A stretch of 64,000 nucleotides of DNA, from contig OX388351.1 in NCBI GenBank assembly GCA_947579665.1, forward strand, positions 56,924,939 through 56,988,938. Direction: 5' to 3'. The position numbers and the translations under genes are program-made. This DNA comes from Sympetrum striolatum. Taxonomy: Eukaryota > Arthropoda > Insecta > Odonata > Libellulidae. Under the pieces are notes generated by a model. The model had not been told where the DNA came from. It was given only the letters and a program-made list of their open reading frames with translations, and made no database searches. This document shows, piece after piece, positions 50,601-63,830 of this stretch (position 1 is the stretch's first letter; each line of letters opens with the position of its first letter).

Positions 50601-51234
50601 TTCGAAAGGAGCGGATAGCGGTGTCGTCATAAGAGCGCCATCAGCACCATCTAGTGAATTAAGTTATAGTTAATTTGCCCCAAACGCTCCTATAGGCGGA
50701 AGATAGGACTTGCACAAACCTGGTCTCTTGCTATAGATTGAGCTCTGGCTGATTGAAAACAATTAAAAGGTATTCTTCTTTGGTTTTTACTCCATTTGTC
50801 TTCCTCATTAGCTTTCTTTCATGTAAATTAATAATTTTCGTCATTCACTGTTACTTTTTAAGTTTCTACTGTTTAAATATGTATTCTTTATTTTTGTTAA
50901 TTGTTTGTGTCGGTCTTGTGTTATTTTGCTCTTCGTTCGTATTTTGATTTCGTCTCCATTGCCCATTATATTGAGATGGATATATATTCAGTTTTGAGAA
51001 TCATCCTATATTTGTTCTTGTAGTAGACTCAAACGGCCAATTTCACCGTTTTTTATCAAACATGTCCCTTAAAACATTATGTATAATATTTGTGACGTAA
51101 AAGTTGATATAAATTAATCACTTATATATCTTCCAAGTTTCGATTGAATATAGAGTTTGAGAATACTGTCGTAGATAAATATCTACATATTATATATATG
51201 GAGAAAGTCATGTGCTGGTCACATCAGATTTTTT

Positions 51235-52239
51235 CATCAGTTGTGCATCTTATATAATATGTGTATTTTCTTTAATGTGTGAGACACTTCCTTCTATTTC
51301 TGAAGCAGATCCATTAATAAAGTAGCAGTTGATGATCCTAAGGTTTATGATGTTTTTTACTTATTCATAAATAGTGAAACATTTTCAAAAGTTCGAAAAG
51401 TTACCTTTAAATTCAAAATTTCTCCCGCTACAATCATGAAGTTTCTATTACCAAGTTGAATAGCAGAGGAAAGTTTTGAAACAAATTGATGTTAAAAAAG
51501 CAATAAATTACCAATAAGCTTTACGAAGGTTAGAAATGCAGAGAAGGAAGGAAGAAAAATAATGCGTAACCAATGATTTTCAGCGAAGAACAAGTTGCAA
51601 TCAATCTTGCGAACACAAGTTGATCGTTGAAATTTAGCCTGAAAACATTACCATTTTGTTCATGATTTTGAGCATTAAAAGATCGATATAAATTTATACG
51701 CTTATTTAAATATTCCTTAATCTAAAATCAAGCTACACATAGAGAAAATAATTGTTAAAAAGTCACTATTCTCATGTTTTCTTGCTGATTATAGTAGACT
51801 GAATATACTTTAGTTCAATTTTAAGTAAACTCAGGATTGTTTTACTTTGGATAGAGAAAATTATATAAAAAACCATTAAAAAACGATAAGTAACAATATT
51901 AGTGAGAAAATTGAGGTTTTAATACGACATACTAGGAAGAAATAACATTTTTATACTTCAAACATTAGAAAAACGGTGTCCATAACGTTGAAGGTGGTAA
52001 ATTATTCTATACATTCTACTATTAAAACCATCTGAAAATATTTTTGAAGTACGTCTCCGACATCCATGTTTCTACCAAAATACATAGTATGAAATTAAAA
52101 CCTAACGACTGTGGACAATGGCGCACATTTGGGACAATATGAAATACATTTTTAAAAATAAATGAAATACACATTTAGAACACTGCGTCTGATATATTTT
52201 ATGTTGCCAAAATACGTTTTTAAATATGCAAATGTAAAT
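51235..52239. other. AT-rich non-coding stretch
   Basis: Nothing recognised. Confidence 0.5.
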
Positions 52240-52860
52240 TTTAGCGCCCTGTCAAATCACATCCCTTCAGATAATGAGACCGAATTAGAATGCGCCATGT
52301 GACGGAAGTGCCACTAATTTCCGCTGGCCCACTTCCATTCCGATGTTTATTTTTTGGCGGAATGTACCAACTCTCGAACAGTTCCTTCGCCATAGTTTCA
52401 ATCTCAACCGAAGAATCGCGGGGCATTTTAGTGCAAAATTATGGGAAATGAAACTGGAAACGCGAAACAAAATTAAATGGGCCTCACCTCACGCCGTGGC
52501 CATGATGAAGCCCAGTAACAGTTTCCTTTCGAATGGCGCTCCACCCACTGCCAATCACACACTGTGCCCGACGTAAAAAGTCAGGAAAATCAATAGCAAA
52601 TGAAGTGAAGATAAAGTCAGTCAAGACAAGCCGACGATTTCCCGAGAGAAATGAGTTTATGCCAGCGAGAAACGGGGAATGGAGAGATAGGGCAATGAAG
52701 AGGGAGAGAAATCTCGCCTCTCATAGTTTCTTTTTCAACTTCTTTTGCCTCGAAAAGTCAATTTCAACATCCGCTGACCCCAACAACTTTCCGTTTCAGC
52801 CTCTTCAGAGACTAATAAAGCGCTGAAATCATTATTGAGGCTCATTCTAGTTACTCTCAA
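52240..52860. other. GC-richer non-coding island
   Basis: Short open frames on both strands (52241-52470 minus, 52343-52826 plus) show no protein family. Confidence 0.4.
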
Positions 52861-55800
52861 GCCAGCCGCGCTTTATAAAAAAGCTTTGATCTGGATGGAT
52901 AATGAATTAGTTTTATAATAAATTAAAAACATATATACATTTATTTATGCTGACTAAATTATATTAAAAATCGATAGTTTAGCATCAAATAAGGATAGTT
53001 ACCTCTCTAGTATATTTATTAACTGAATATTAAACTAATTTAAGCAGATGTGTTCAACTCCATATTTTCAAGGAAGAGCTGTATTCAGGATAAGAAAAAA
53101 ACCCTGTATTTCCACAGAAATATGTTGATTGAAAATAGATTCGTCTATAGTTAAATATATTTCCAGGAAGAAGGCTTCACTAGAGGTGTATCAACCTTAG
53201 GCGAATCCAGAAGTAATTAAAAAATTTATATGGAAACACGGGGTTATTTCTCTTCTTGCATATCAATCCAATTCAACAGCAATAAAATCAGTCGGAACCA
53301 CTATTTTCTAAAATAATTTCCAAACATCTTATGTCAGTGTCATAGTAGCTCTTCGAAGACAAATGACGGCTTCACTGAAAATCTATTTTCAGAATTAATT
53401 CTCTCATCCTACTATCATAATCTCATCCTATTATCGAGAGAGGAATTAATTTAAAAAAAGGGAAATTTATCAAATTAGATGCATTTCTTAGTAATTATAG
53501 GGAAGTCAAATTATGAAAGCGGAAACCTTTTCAGGATTAGCTTTGAGTCAAAGGTTAAAACATAAAAAAAATTACTTTATTGTAAACGTAGACTATTCTC
53601 ATAAGAAGAACAAGTAAGAACTAACCATTACGATAGGATTATCACATGTTTTAATATCTCTGTGAGAAACCATGAGTAAAAAATAAACACAGTTTACTAT
53701 TTCATCGCATGATGCTGTACTTATATTTCACTACATAATATTATTTACATCTAGATATTACGAAAATTTACCAAATAAGCCATTCCATATTTACAGAGAC
53801 ACTAATGGGAGTGTTTAAATCAGTTTATAGTAAATATAATGCTGAGTTATTATTGAATTTATATCAAAATAGGATATTACATTTTGATATTTATTAATTA
53901 CTCGCTCGTTGAGCCTTAATTACATTCACTTTGCTGTATTGACGGCGATTCGAAAGAAAAGACATAGGAAAAGAGATAAGAAGAAGAAAATGGATAGCGC
54001 CATAAATGTAAAAAGGTAGAAATGAAAAGAGAGTGAAGAGACAGTGAAATGAGACTTGTCGTGAGAGAAATAGGTTTTGACTTCATCGAATCGAGCACTC
54101 AATATATCTGCAGCTGTCGCCCTTTTTCGCTGGAAAACCCTTCTTCGCTTTGACCTCTTCTTATAACACTCTCAAACGGCCATTCCCAGCCCCTCTTCCA
54201 AAGGCACCCAGTCAATCCAGACCCAGATGCCTACCAGGGGAACACCGGATGATAACAATTGGATCTTAATATCAATAAAAGAAAGCAGGAGAGGGAACAC
54301 ACATATTGGAATCTTAAACAGTATCTATCTGCTAAGTTTAATCACATCTCCTACGATACAGAAGAGCCTTCATCGTTATTCCTGACAGCATTAGCTGAAT
54401 AAGAAGACAATTTTTTCTCATCAAACGTGTTAGGTCTAAATTAATCAACTAATATTTTGAATTAATATTTTGTACAAGCCTTAAACTTAATTATGTATTT
54501 TCTCTTTGTTTATTATGTTTATTAACACAATTGTCTGTCATCCGACACCTCTTGATGAGCTTCCAAGCTCCGGAGGACCATATTGATTCTCTTCATTACT
54601 AATTTTATGACTCTTATACTTTAATTTTAGCATTTGCTTCATTGTTAAATAAATTTAAATACTTATGTAACTTTTGAGAAATAAGCAATAATATTTAAAA
54701 TATATATAATTGGAAATACTCGTAATGGTAGAAATAACTAAGATGAAATATTACAAATATTTTGTACAATGCAATGTGCAATGACCAGTCTCAATCCATT
54801 TCAGTTATTTCTTTCTTTATTTCCAAAGTTTCAGGGGCACTTTCTCCAAATAACGGCTTCTTCAACTATTTCGGTCAATATCATTTTATTTATATCTCTA
54901 ATTCAAAATATGAATAATGCCCAATGACTGAAAACCTCCCTACTTACAAAAGAATAATTACGTAGAACTTATTATTTAAAGGATAAAAGACAATGCTAGT
55001 AATTTTGGGAGCAAAGGCTTGTACTATTTTGATTGAGATGTATTTTCATAAATTAACACTACTTCGCAGTATCAAGCTTGGAATATCTGCTATACTTTGA
55101 CAAAAGATATCAATAACCTTGTTCTTTCGCACCTAGATATCTACTAATGGAAGGAAAACATAGGAACGCAGAATAACCAATCGATATAATTATCAATAAA
55201 GTAAAGCAAGAGAATTAATAGTCATAATGGAATATTTACCAGCATCTCTAGGCATTATTTAATTGCATCTCACATAGTTGAAAAAATATATCAAGAATCA
55301 TTGGTGACAACTTTAGCAATATAAGAAGACAAAATATGCATATGAAATGTTTTCAATCAGAAGATAGTTGACAAATTTAAACAGCCTTTAACGTTAAGCG
55401 CAGAGCGGCCGGATGTCCCGTAAATTACAATACTGCCCTCATATTTGTTAATTTGTGGATATTACCATGTTTATTTTAATACACTAATTTCCCAATTATC
55501 TCTTATTTTAAGAGTTTACTCATCACCAAGAGGTTATTTTCATAAAATTCTTGAAAATCAAAACTTGGTTTTTAGACTCGGAGCCTGAAAAGGGGATCCA
55601 AAAACTATTCGGATTACTACCTCGTTCATATCCTTCAGTTTTTTCTTAAACTGAAGTACACAATAAATGGTCCTGAGTATTGGTGGAGATGATGCTAGAA
55701 TTGGACAAGTACGAAGAATGTAGAAAAGTTGCCTTTCTATTACAGATATTAAATTTTAACAGTATCTAGAAAGGTAGTTTATTGTTACAAATACCAAGCT

Positions 55801-56044
55801 ATAATCTAATCCAAATGTATTATTTTAAATGGATTAATCAGAAAAAGACAGGGCAAGATTCGATGTAATGAATGATTATTTCATTCAAACCAAATTTTCA
55901 ATCCATATTAATACAGCCTCAACGAGGTCTTGTGTTTTGTAATCCAATTTTTAGATTAATTTTGTATTGTGCAAATCTTCCTAATGTTTTTTTCAGATTT
56001 CTTATACTCATATCAAAACATTTACTTTCAAAATGTGGGTATAG
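52861..56044. other. AT-rich non-coding stretch
   Basis: A small GC-richer patch lies at about 54105-54250. The frame at 53916-54098 is Ser/Leu low complexity. Nothing else is recognised. Confidence 0.5.
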
Positions 56045-56365
56045 CGGAGAATGGAAAAAGTAAGTAGGGTTGACAGAAAAACTAACACGGAGGTGCTGGA
56101 GATGGTTGGTGAGGAAAGGGCTTTAATTGAAGTAATTGGACATCGACAGAAGAAATGGGTGGGTCAAGTATTGAGGGAAGAGAAATTGGTGAAGACTGTA
56201 ACTGAGGGTAGGATTCAGACGGAAAACAGAGGGGAAGACAGAGGCAAAAGTTGTTGGATGACATAAGGGGTGGGGTTCACTATAAAGAAATGAAGGAGAT
56301 AGCGCTTAATAGGGATTTTTGATTTGTACATGAACCTACCGAAAGGTAGAACACTCATGAATGAA
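56045..56365 (+). pseudogene. RTE-like LINE fossil, 3' end only
   Basis: The frame at 56051-56266 reads MEKVSRVDRKTNTEVLEMV and continues through KKWVGQVLREEKLVKTV, the same C-terminal reverse transcriptase-associated segment as in the 37.9-39.0 kb copy. The 3' continuation GTACATGAACCTACCGAAAG also matches. It is severely 5' truncated, and uninterrupted at the place where the other copy has a nested insertion. Confidence 0.85.
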
Positions 56366-56379
56366 CATTTTCTTTTCTT

Positions 56380-57260
56380 CCTTATGTCCTTAAATATTCT
56401 GAATCCCTCTGAGATCCAATTCGTAATTCCCGACCGAGGAGATCCTTAAGCCACGAATTCCGAGAAATACTCTCTCTTCTTCCCCTTGACCTCACAGATT
56501 TTTCCATTGCGAAGGGATGCCTACGCAAGCTCACATGTAGGTTTGGGGATCTGCTATGCAAACAAGGCATTCATCCAACTCTGGAGATGCGGGCACGGCG
56601 TTCCCTTTTTCCCTGATTCAAAGGGAAGAAAGATTCAAAGACAAATCACCGGAGTGCTATTAATCTGTCGCAGAAACAACGGAATTCCACAGAAGGAAAA
56701 GGAGCCCTGAGCGCAGTGAGTTTTGAAAGAGTCTTCGATTAGAGACCGTAAATATTATAAGTCTTTGAATATGTTTTCCACAGAGGAGTTGTGTTTGCTT
56801 AGGAAAGTGAGGGCCTTGCGGGTAGGCCTTAGTGCAATTCAGTCCCAGGGCTGACCTACAGGAGACATCCTTGTGGGAGTTGCATTTGCCGGAACATAGT
56901 CTCGAATTTTAACGAAGAAGCGTAGTAAGACGAAACGGTCGTGGTTTTGTTCCCGTTTGCGTTCCTGAGCCGAATACGTTTTCCGTTAGATCGGGCGCTC
57001 TGCTGATGTCAGAATTTTAATGAAATTCTTTGACAAGTTCCTCCGACTCAATAGGCAAATAATGTGATAGAATTGGTACATCCGACGACAAAAGGCGAAT
57101 ACGTGAGCCTATTGCAAGTCGACAGAGAGTAACGTCGAGGGAGAGAGACGGAACTTTTCCTTTACAACTTTTACACGAGTTTTGCACTCTCAATCCAGCA
57201 TGAGCCAAACAACCATGCGCTTCCGATGCGTCTTTGACGTAACTTATTTCTTCGCTCGCA
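56380..57260. other. GC-richer non-coding island
   Basis: Frames at 56382-56570 (minus), 56486-56710 (plus) and 57017-57208 (minus) have no recognisable family. Confidence 0.4.
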
Positions 57261-58019
57261 TCCGGAAGTGTACATAAATTAGTAGATATTTATTCAGGCA
57301 ATTTATAGTTTAGTACTGACTGATTTAAAGAGGCACGTGATAGAGTGACATGTGGATAGATTTAAAAACACAATTTATATCTCAAACGATACTGAAAGTC
57401 TGTAGCAAGAAAGGAACCAGAAAAGCCTTTTTCGATTACCATCATTTCTTGGTTATTTCCTACGAACAGTTTTTTACGAGTTAAACTACATTTCACCCTT
57501 TATCTTGGTAAAGGATAGGTTAACAGGCAATAATTTTTAAATATCATAAAATTGGCAATATCCAAGCAATTTTTAACAGTCTAGTATTCAGCTTCATTAT
57601 AATAATGTGTGCAAGTTAACAGCCATTACTGTTTCAAGAGCATATCTCAAGTTATTGAAGATTTGTTTAAAATATTTTCTCTTTGGATAATATAAGTTCA
57701 CAGACTCAACATCGCGATTATGGTGATGCTGAAAAATTACAAAAAATTGCATGATTATTAACAGTTCTTAAAGTGTTTTAAATGCAACCATTAATTACTG
57801 CATAAAATAGGAAAAATTTAATTATAGTCGAGTATTTTTTTCATAAATTTCGGCGTTTTTGTTCCAAATCTTAGATATGCGTAAAACTACGGATGCAGTA
57901 ATAAAAGTACTACTAGTTTACGATAATTTCATCTACAACTGAATTCAATGTTGCATCAACTATAAGCTTTATAGATACCTCTGTCTCTGTTTGTTTGCAT
58001 AAAAATAAAAAGAAAAAAT
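57261..58019. other. AT-rich non-coding stretch
   Basis: Nothing recognised. Confidence 0.5.
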
Positions 58020-59225
58020 ATTTATATGCTTCCTACCTCTCCACATATGAGGAGAACCGAGTGGGAACTAAAGTCGCACTGTCTGGCCACTCAAAATTCA
58101 ATATCCGGAGAGCGTCTTTTTTTCGAATGCCTAGGATAGGGTTATCATCGGAGTATTCAAATTTCATCACTTGGCACGCCCATCTAGAGAGAGAGAGAAG
58201 GAGCACGCAAAAGCTAGATATGATCACGGGCCATGATACTCCCACGAGGGAAGCAGATTAATTTCCATCCACGCCCAACCGCTTTGAACCATTAGGCCTA
58301 TAAAAGAGTCACTCCATTAGCATCCTGGCGTGGATCCCACACTCATTTCTGGTCAACGGCTCTCATTGAAAAGGAACCAAAAATAGATTCCTGACAGGAA
58401 ACGTAAATCCCCCGCAACGCCGTCCCTCCTGATGAAACAGGTATTCGGGAAAATTGAATTCTTCTCGCGGTGCGGCGTAAGCAACAAATGTAACATCCAT
58501 TGCAATAACACGAGACCGCGGAGAATCCCGAGGAGCAGGGAATTTAATCCCAACATCGAATATAGTCGCTTCGGATAAAAAAGGAGAGGAAAATTCATGG
58601 AAAAGTGCGGAGATAACGGGGCTGGAAAAGTTCTGGGTGAAATCGCTTTCGGGTTTCATACCGAAAGAACACGAGGAGAGGGAGGAATAGATCGGATGAA
58701 TAAAAACGAATTTTTTAAGAAAAGCGAAAGAACCAGGAGGGAAAGATGGAGAGGGAGAGGAAGTCAAAACTCGGCTTCTCCGAAAAATTCCAATTTCCTT
58801 CTCGGCGGCTGCTTGCTCGGGGCTCCATCGCGACCGTTGTCAATAGAGATGCGATATAGCGAAGAGAGGGACGTTTTTGGACGGGGTATTGTTGGCACGG
58901 CGGAGTAAAAGGTTTTCTAGCGGAGGAAGTAAAGGGGGAGTGCGTCGATGGAAAGAAAGGTATTGGAGAGTCCCGGTGGCATATGGCATCGGCGAAAAGT
59001 TGGGCTGCACGAGTGCTATCGCCTATTATCTTCACGATGCGGAATTCCCGTAACATGTAAAATGCATCCGCTTGCTTCAAAGGAGACCTTTTATGATTTG
59101 GGAAAATGTTTGCGTGTTTTTCCTCCACAAAAGGATCCACTTCTTCGTTCGGGGAGAAAATGGGACCTGATCTTCCTTGTCGTTAAACATTCTAGTCGAA
59201 TGAAATTAGTAGATCGCCGCTAATG
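58020..59225. other. GC-richer non-coding island, the longest in the window
   Basis: About 1.2 kb of raised GC with many overlapping frames on both strands (58353-58598, 58363-58767 and 58715-59140 on minus; 58597-58908 and 58948-59223 on plus). One minus-strand frame contains a Leu-rich stretch (MLGLNSLLLGILRGLVLL), but no splice donor of the phase needed to join the Ig exon follows it. No protein family is recognised. Confidence 0.4.
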
Positions 59226-59236
59226 TAGTTTCCGGT

Positions 59237-59369
59237 CGTTGTAGTAGTAGTATTGTTAAAAGTGCTTTGACAGCTTAGGTCATTTCGCACATTGGCTCCC
59301 ACCGGGATTCGAACCCGGGACCGCTTTCACCAAAGGCAAACGCGTTGTCCACATGACTATCCGGGAGCC
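59237..59369 (-). mobile_element. tRNA-derived SINE, copy B, with perfect target-site duplication
   Basis: On the minus strand it begins GGCTCCCGGATAGTCATGTG, has an A-box-like TAGTCATGTGG and a canonical B box GGTTCGAATCC, and closes the tRNA-like head with GGGAGCC, which pairs with the initial GGCTCCC. A short body (TGCGAAATGACCTAAGCTG...) and a (TAC)n tail (TACTACTACTACAACG) follow. TAGTTTCCGGT flanks both sides (59226-59236 and 59370-59380), a perfect 11-bp duplication marking LINE-mediated retroposition. Its total length of 133 bp is short for a SINE. The anticodon loop is not standard, so the parent tRNA is not assigned. Confidence 0.93.
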
Positions 59370-59380
59370 TAGTTTCCGGT

Positions 59381-60382
59381 AGTTATGTCTTGACTCGCTA
59401 ACATACTAACTATCGAAATGGTTAGTTTTATCTCAACGTGCCATCTATTTTCATTGGAGCAAATTTTATAAAGATATGATTTCAGTCAGAAAACTACTAT
59501 TTGATTTTATGGAGATTTTGAAATAAATGATTTGCCTTCAATAAAAACGGTGGTCATCATGAGTAAAATTTAAGTATGAAATTTAGTATTACACATAATA
59601 ATACTTTCATGTTGTAGTACTTTCATATTGTAATATCTTCATATTATAATACTTTCATATCTTAGTGCATAATTGTGATATTGCCGAGCAGTTTAATAAA
59701 ACTACTGGATTTTATTAAATTTCCGAAATCTTTCATTCACCAATTTATATAAACTTTTTTAATATGAAAAATAAACAAATTAGGAATGGCTGAAAACCAT
59801 TGCTATATACTCCTATATCTGGGACTAAGGAGGTCAACGCTATAAAATCCTACACGGTCTTAAAATATTGTATCTAAATCCATAAGTAATGGACACTTAA
59901 AAAGAGTTCAAAAAGAGGAATTTCTGTTATGCTGTTGACTGCCAATAGATCCTGAGAGTTTTGTTTTTTCTAGTACATCATCTTATATAAATAAAAAAAT
60001 CAACCTGAGTATATTTGTGGTTGGCCACAAAACTCGAAAAATACTCGGTCGATTGACTTGAAATTTTAATATTATTTTGCATCCAAATACGAGAGTGTTC
60101 TTATTGTAAAAATGTTGACATTTCGTCTTTGGTTCGATCCCAGACGAGTCAAAGCATTTCCATAAAAAAATGCACTTAAAGTTCATTTTTGCAGCTGTAG
60201 GCTTTATTTTTTGCAAAATTATATTAAAAGTAGTTCCCCTAACGACATATGCCATTATTGAATCCGAGTTTAAGCATTTTATCCAAATTAAGGTCAAGAA
60301 GAAGTTTTTTGTTGTTTGGTTGATTGCGTTCACTTCGATGCGCATATTCAATAGTTGTAAGTGATATAAATTATCTGTTTCC
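59381..60382. other. AT-rich non-coding stretch
   Basis: Holds the minisatellite at 59597-59665. The segment at 60010-60180 (with CGGTCGATTGACTTGAAATT) has a repeat-like feel but no second copy here. The 133-codon minus-strand frame at 59983-60384 is not recognised as any protein. Confidence 0.45.
59597..59665 (+). repeat. Minisatellite, about four units
   Basis: Units of about 16-19 bp of the form ATACTTTCATATTGTA recur imperfectly (ACTTTCATGTTGTAGT, ACTTTCATATTGTAAT, TCTTCATATTATAAT, ACTTTCATATCTTAGT). Confidence 0.8.
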
Positions 60383-60804
60383 AAAAATCAAAATGTGAGT
60401 TACTCTGTATTCAATTGATACATTTAGTTCCATTCATTTCTTCCTTTCTATACCAGTTGATTGTCGTCTGTTTCCGCGGGAAATAGTTCGCGTTTTACGA
60501 GTCGAATAAGAAGAGAAAAGTCGTTGATTTCGTTTACATTGATGTGTATGATAATTCGTTGGAAGTGATTCTATCTTCGAAAATCGAATTGTTAGTTGAT
60601 TTGATACCGAATGTTGTATTTTGTTAAATTCATTTGTTTTGTTCAAGATATGATTTCATTATGTTTATTCGAAAATCAAAGTGTGAGATACTTTGTATTT
60701 GATTCATTTCAGTTAGATTCATTTCTTTTGTTATAATCCAGTTGATCGTCGTCTTTATTTTTCGATGGCCATAGTTCACGTTTTACGGGCTGAATCGAGA
60801 AGAG
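60383..60804 (+). repeat. Direct duplication of a module of about 130 bp, offset 288 bp
   Basis: AAAATCAAAATGTGAG through TTTTACGAGTCGAATAAGAAGAG (60383-60515) recurs with substitutions at 60671-60804, sharing CCAGTTGAT(T/C)GTCGTC, TAGTT(C)CGCGTTTTACG-like and CGAATC/AAGAGAAG strings. The spacing is 288 bp. It is part of a tandem or nested repeat whose limits I cannot set. Confidence 0.75.
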
Positions 60805-62979
60805 TAACTCAATCGTCTCAACAACTCCAAAACTATTAGATCTACATCAAAGACGTATGCAGTTGCAATATCTGAATGATCGATCCTCATTACTTTAAGT
60901 CATAATAAGAATCTTAGTCATAGTGCGTCAGCCATTATTTTTTATGAAAAACTTCTCTTTTCTTCCCTACCCTTTATTTCACAACATAGCTACAGCAACG
61001 CAAGGGGGTTATTAAATTGAATGATATGTTTTCTCGGTAAATGTATGTTCGCTAGAATACTTTTATTTACTTTCCCATTCATTTCCTATCTGACTGAGCC
61101 ACATAAAAGCGTACCTGGGTTTATCTAGTTATATGTAATATTTTAACAAATCAAGAAACAAATCGTATATAAATTTTATATCAATAAAATAATTTTATAT
61201 CGCACCCTTTTGCTGGAAAACACCATTTCTAGCTTCTAACATACTACGATAGTTTCATACTTAAATATTTTTTATGAAAATTATTTAATCAACAGAAACA
61301 GAGCAGCATAGTTATCGTAGCTAGTTATATTATGAACACACAATTTAAGGAGGACGGACAGTCTGGGAAGGCAAAAACTTAGATTTCCAAAAAATCAAAA
61401 AATACCAATTCTATGAATGCAACGCCTGAGATATCATAAATAATAGGACAGTTTTAGTGGTAAAAGCTTCAAATCTTGAAATAGGTAATATAAAACGAAG
61501 TAGAAAAAATTAAAAAAACGAATATTTTTTGAGAATCAAATATCACAGAGCTTCTTCATATTTTAATGCTCTTCTGGCCGAAAAACTGCTACCAAGTAGG
61601 GTGTAACATTCTTTTGTTACAACAGGAAGTCTACATCTCACTACAAACAATGTGCAGTAGTACACCAAACTTTATAAAGATTCTCTTTTTGCAAGAGAGA
61701 GTAAAACACAAATGTAAAAAGAAATCGTCTTCTTTCATGGGAAATTATGAAATACATTATCATTGAAAAATAGATCAGATTTCCGGAATGATGATTAATA
61801 ATATTCTTATTTTTCCGCTCTCTCTGAGGTTTTATAAAATACATTTTCTTTTCTAAGCAGGAAGTATGGCCGAAATAGGGCACTTCCCGGATACTTTAGA
61901 ATTATAAACAGATTTTTACTTTTTTGAAGGAAAAACCTCCTTGAATACTCGAAGTAAAATTCTCTTCCAGGAAAATAACAATCCCTTAATAACAATGTAA
62001 ATTCTAAACAGCGAAGAGATCGTTTCAAAAAGCATTAGTATATTTTGCGATGTCAGTCGTACTCACGAAATAATCCCGAAATCTCCGCGTCCAATTGAAA
62101 CCACTTAGGATTCAACTTAGGACAAAAGAACATAATAATAAAACCTGTGAATATTATTAAACCCCTTAGAAATGTCAAATCTTACGTCTCAGACTTCGGT
62201 TACCATTCAGTCAATATCTTATTTTCTCTATACTATGAAGTCCCCCTTAGATAGTTTGGTGATTTACGAGTAAATTATAAATTATTGACAGTAGAAAATT
62301 AATTCTGTGATTAAATATTACATTGAAATTACATGTCCCCTTAAGAATATTTCCCAACTCACGGCGCAAACTTAATATGTAAGCGTAATATGAGATAGCA
62401 GAATATATAAAAATGAACCCAAATATATTTCGAATTGGTAGATAAGAATTCCATAAATAAATTTTGGAAAGCGAAACAACAAAAATGTTAAATTCCCTTA
62501 AATAATTAACCTTGTAATAGTTTTGTACTTTACAAAATTGAATATTTACTGCATGTTTAGTATCAAGGAAATGATATTTTCAGTTGAAATCTCTGAGTAA
62601 TAACCAGCAAAAATTGGAAACTGGGAAATGAATTATTCTAATAAAAACACATTCTTGTGTTTTCCAAAAACCTTCTGTGGTTATCATGGTTATAATATAA
62701 TATAATATAATATAATAACCATGTTATATAGGTTATATTAACCAATGCAATGTAGAGCCTAACCCTCATGATGAACAAAATGAAAAATTGAATGAGAGTT
62801 AGAAAATAAAATATATTTCCTCTTGATATTACTTCATTCAGTGAGCAAAGAATGCTGATTAAAAATATATTACGTAGAATCATTACATCAGTACAACGCT
62901 TGAGGGCAGAGATACTTTGAAAAGATAAAAAGACAGAAGGGAAAAGTAAAGCACCTTCAATGCCCGTGACGCCCAATTA
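60805..62979. other. AT-rich non-coding stretch
   Basis: Contains the TATAA microsatellite at 62691-62717. The frame at 62638-62976 (minus, 112 codons) runs through that microsatellite and is not accepted. No gene or other repeat is recognised. Confidence 0.5.
62691..62717 (+). repeat. (TATAA)n microsatellite
   Basis: About five TATAA units. They lie between GGTTATCATGGTTA and TAACCATGTTATA, which themselves pair, so the run sits in the loop of a small hairpin. Confidence 0.85.
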
Positions 62980-63830
62980 CTTCATACAAGGAAAACGGGT
63001 ACCGACCAATAACGGATAAGATTTCGCTAAGTAGGTGTACATCGTTACCTAGAATATCTCTTTCTGCGAGGTACCTCTGAAGGGGTTTCTAAGAAAAATA
63101 TCCATCTGGGTAGGTTTCACGATCCTCACAAGTGCCTCTGGGAATAGATAAAAGGGACTTATAGAGCGATCGGTTGATTTCGTCCCCAATTAGCTCCCGT
63201 AATTGGCATCTAGGATGAGCTCCGTCACACGGCTCTTTTACGTCTCAATTCGTAAGGAAGGTGAATTTAATCACTCGCATTCTTATACCCCCCACCTGTA
63301 ACGCATTTTCCACACCGGGGAGTATATGGGATGCGCGGGGGCGTGAAAGGCCACCGCCCCCCGTTTTAGCACGCTTTCCTCCAATCTCGGGGGCCTCCTT
63401 TCCCTATTCCCAGCCCGTTTCTAATCCCTTTCCAATCTCTCTCCAGTGTCTTCCTGAAGATCCTCTCAATTCCAACTCTTTTACGGCCCCGCCCTCTCTT
63501 GGGTACGCATCGCCCGTCAAAAGAATTCATTAGAGTTGAGGTGTTGCGTTAATTATTTCTCAAGGAGGTGCAAAACGAAAGAGCGCCGTTTAGAGATTTC
63601 CGCCCCGACGCCTTTGCCCTTTCACTTCCCGCCTAATTCGCCCCACTCCGTCCTCTTAATAAATCCAATAGATTCGTCCTCTATCCTCGCGGGAGGACTC
63701 GTCGGGTTTTTCGAAATTTTGTCAATCAATCAAATCTTTCTCTTTATTCTTCCGTTCGATTAGCTCTACCGGGTTCGTCGACTGCTTCGGAGTAAATTTC
63801 GACGATTTGATTTTCTTTCAGCGAAAATAT
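62980..63830. other. GC-richer non-coding island
   Basis: The frames at 63261-63533 and 63536-63763 are Pro/Ser/Phe-rich translations of a pyrimidine-rich strand, with no family resemblance. Confidence 0.4.

Larger units (their letters stand above)
47134..51234 (+). mobile_element. Paired-end repeat family, long copy with internal insert
   Basis: The left end (TTTCTCCATATGCGTAGTAT near 47144) and right end (ATGGAGAAAGTCATGTG near 51199) match those of the short copy at 41402-42092. After the left end come a TG-rich run and two tandem modules starting TGTGGGCGC at 47292 and 47609 (spacing 317), again with AGGTATATA and GATTAGTTTTTGGAG motifs. From about 47950 to 51150 the sequence has no counterpart in the short copy. 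Either the family has long and short forms or this copy has acquired about 3 kb. Confidence 0.7.

Noticed and set aside
58353..58598. Leu-rich minus-strand segment as the signal-peptide exon of the Ig gene
   Set aside because: Hydrophobic run is suggestive and on the right strand, but no GT donor in phase 1 follows it, and it overlaps other compositional frames.
59295..59369. Functional tRNA gene
   Set aside because: Acceptor stem and B box look good, but the anticodon arm is irregular and the sequence continues into a SINE body with a TAC tail and flanking target duplication.
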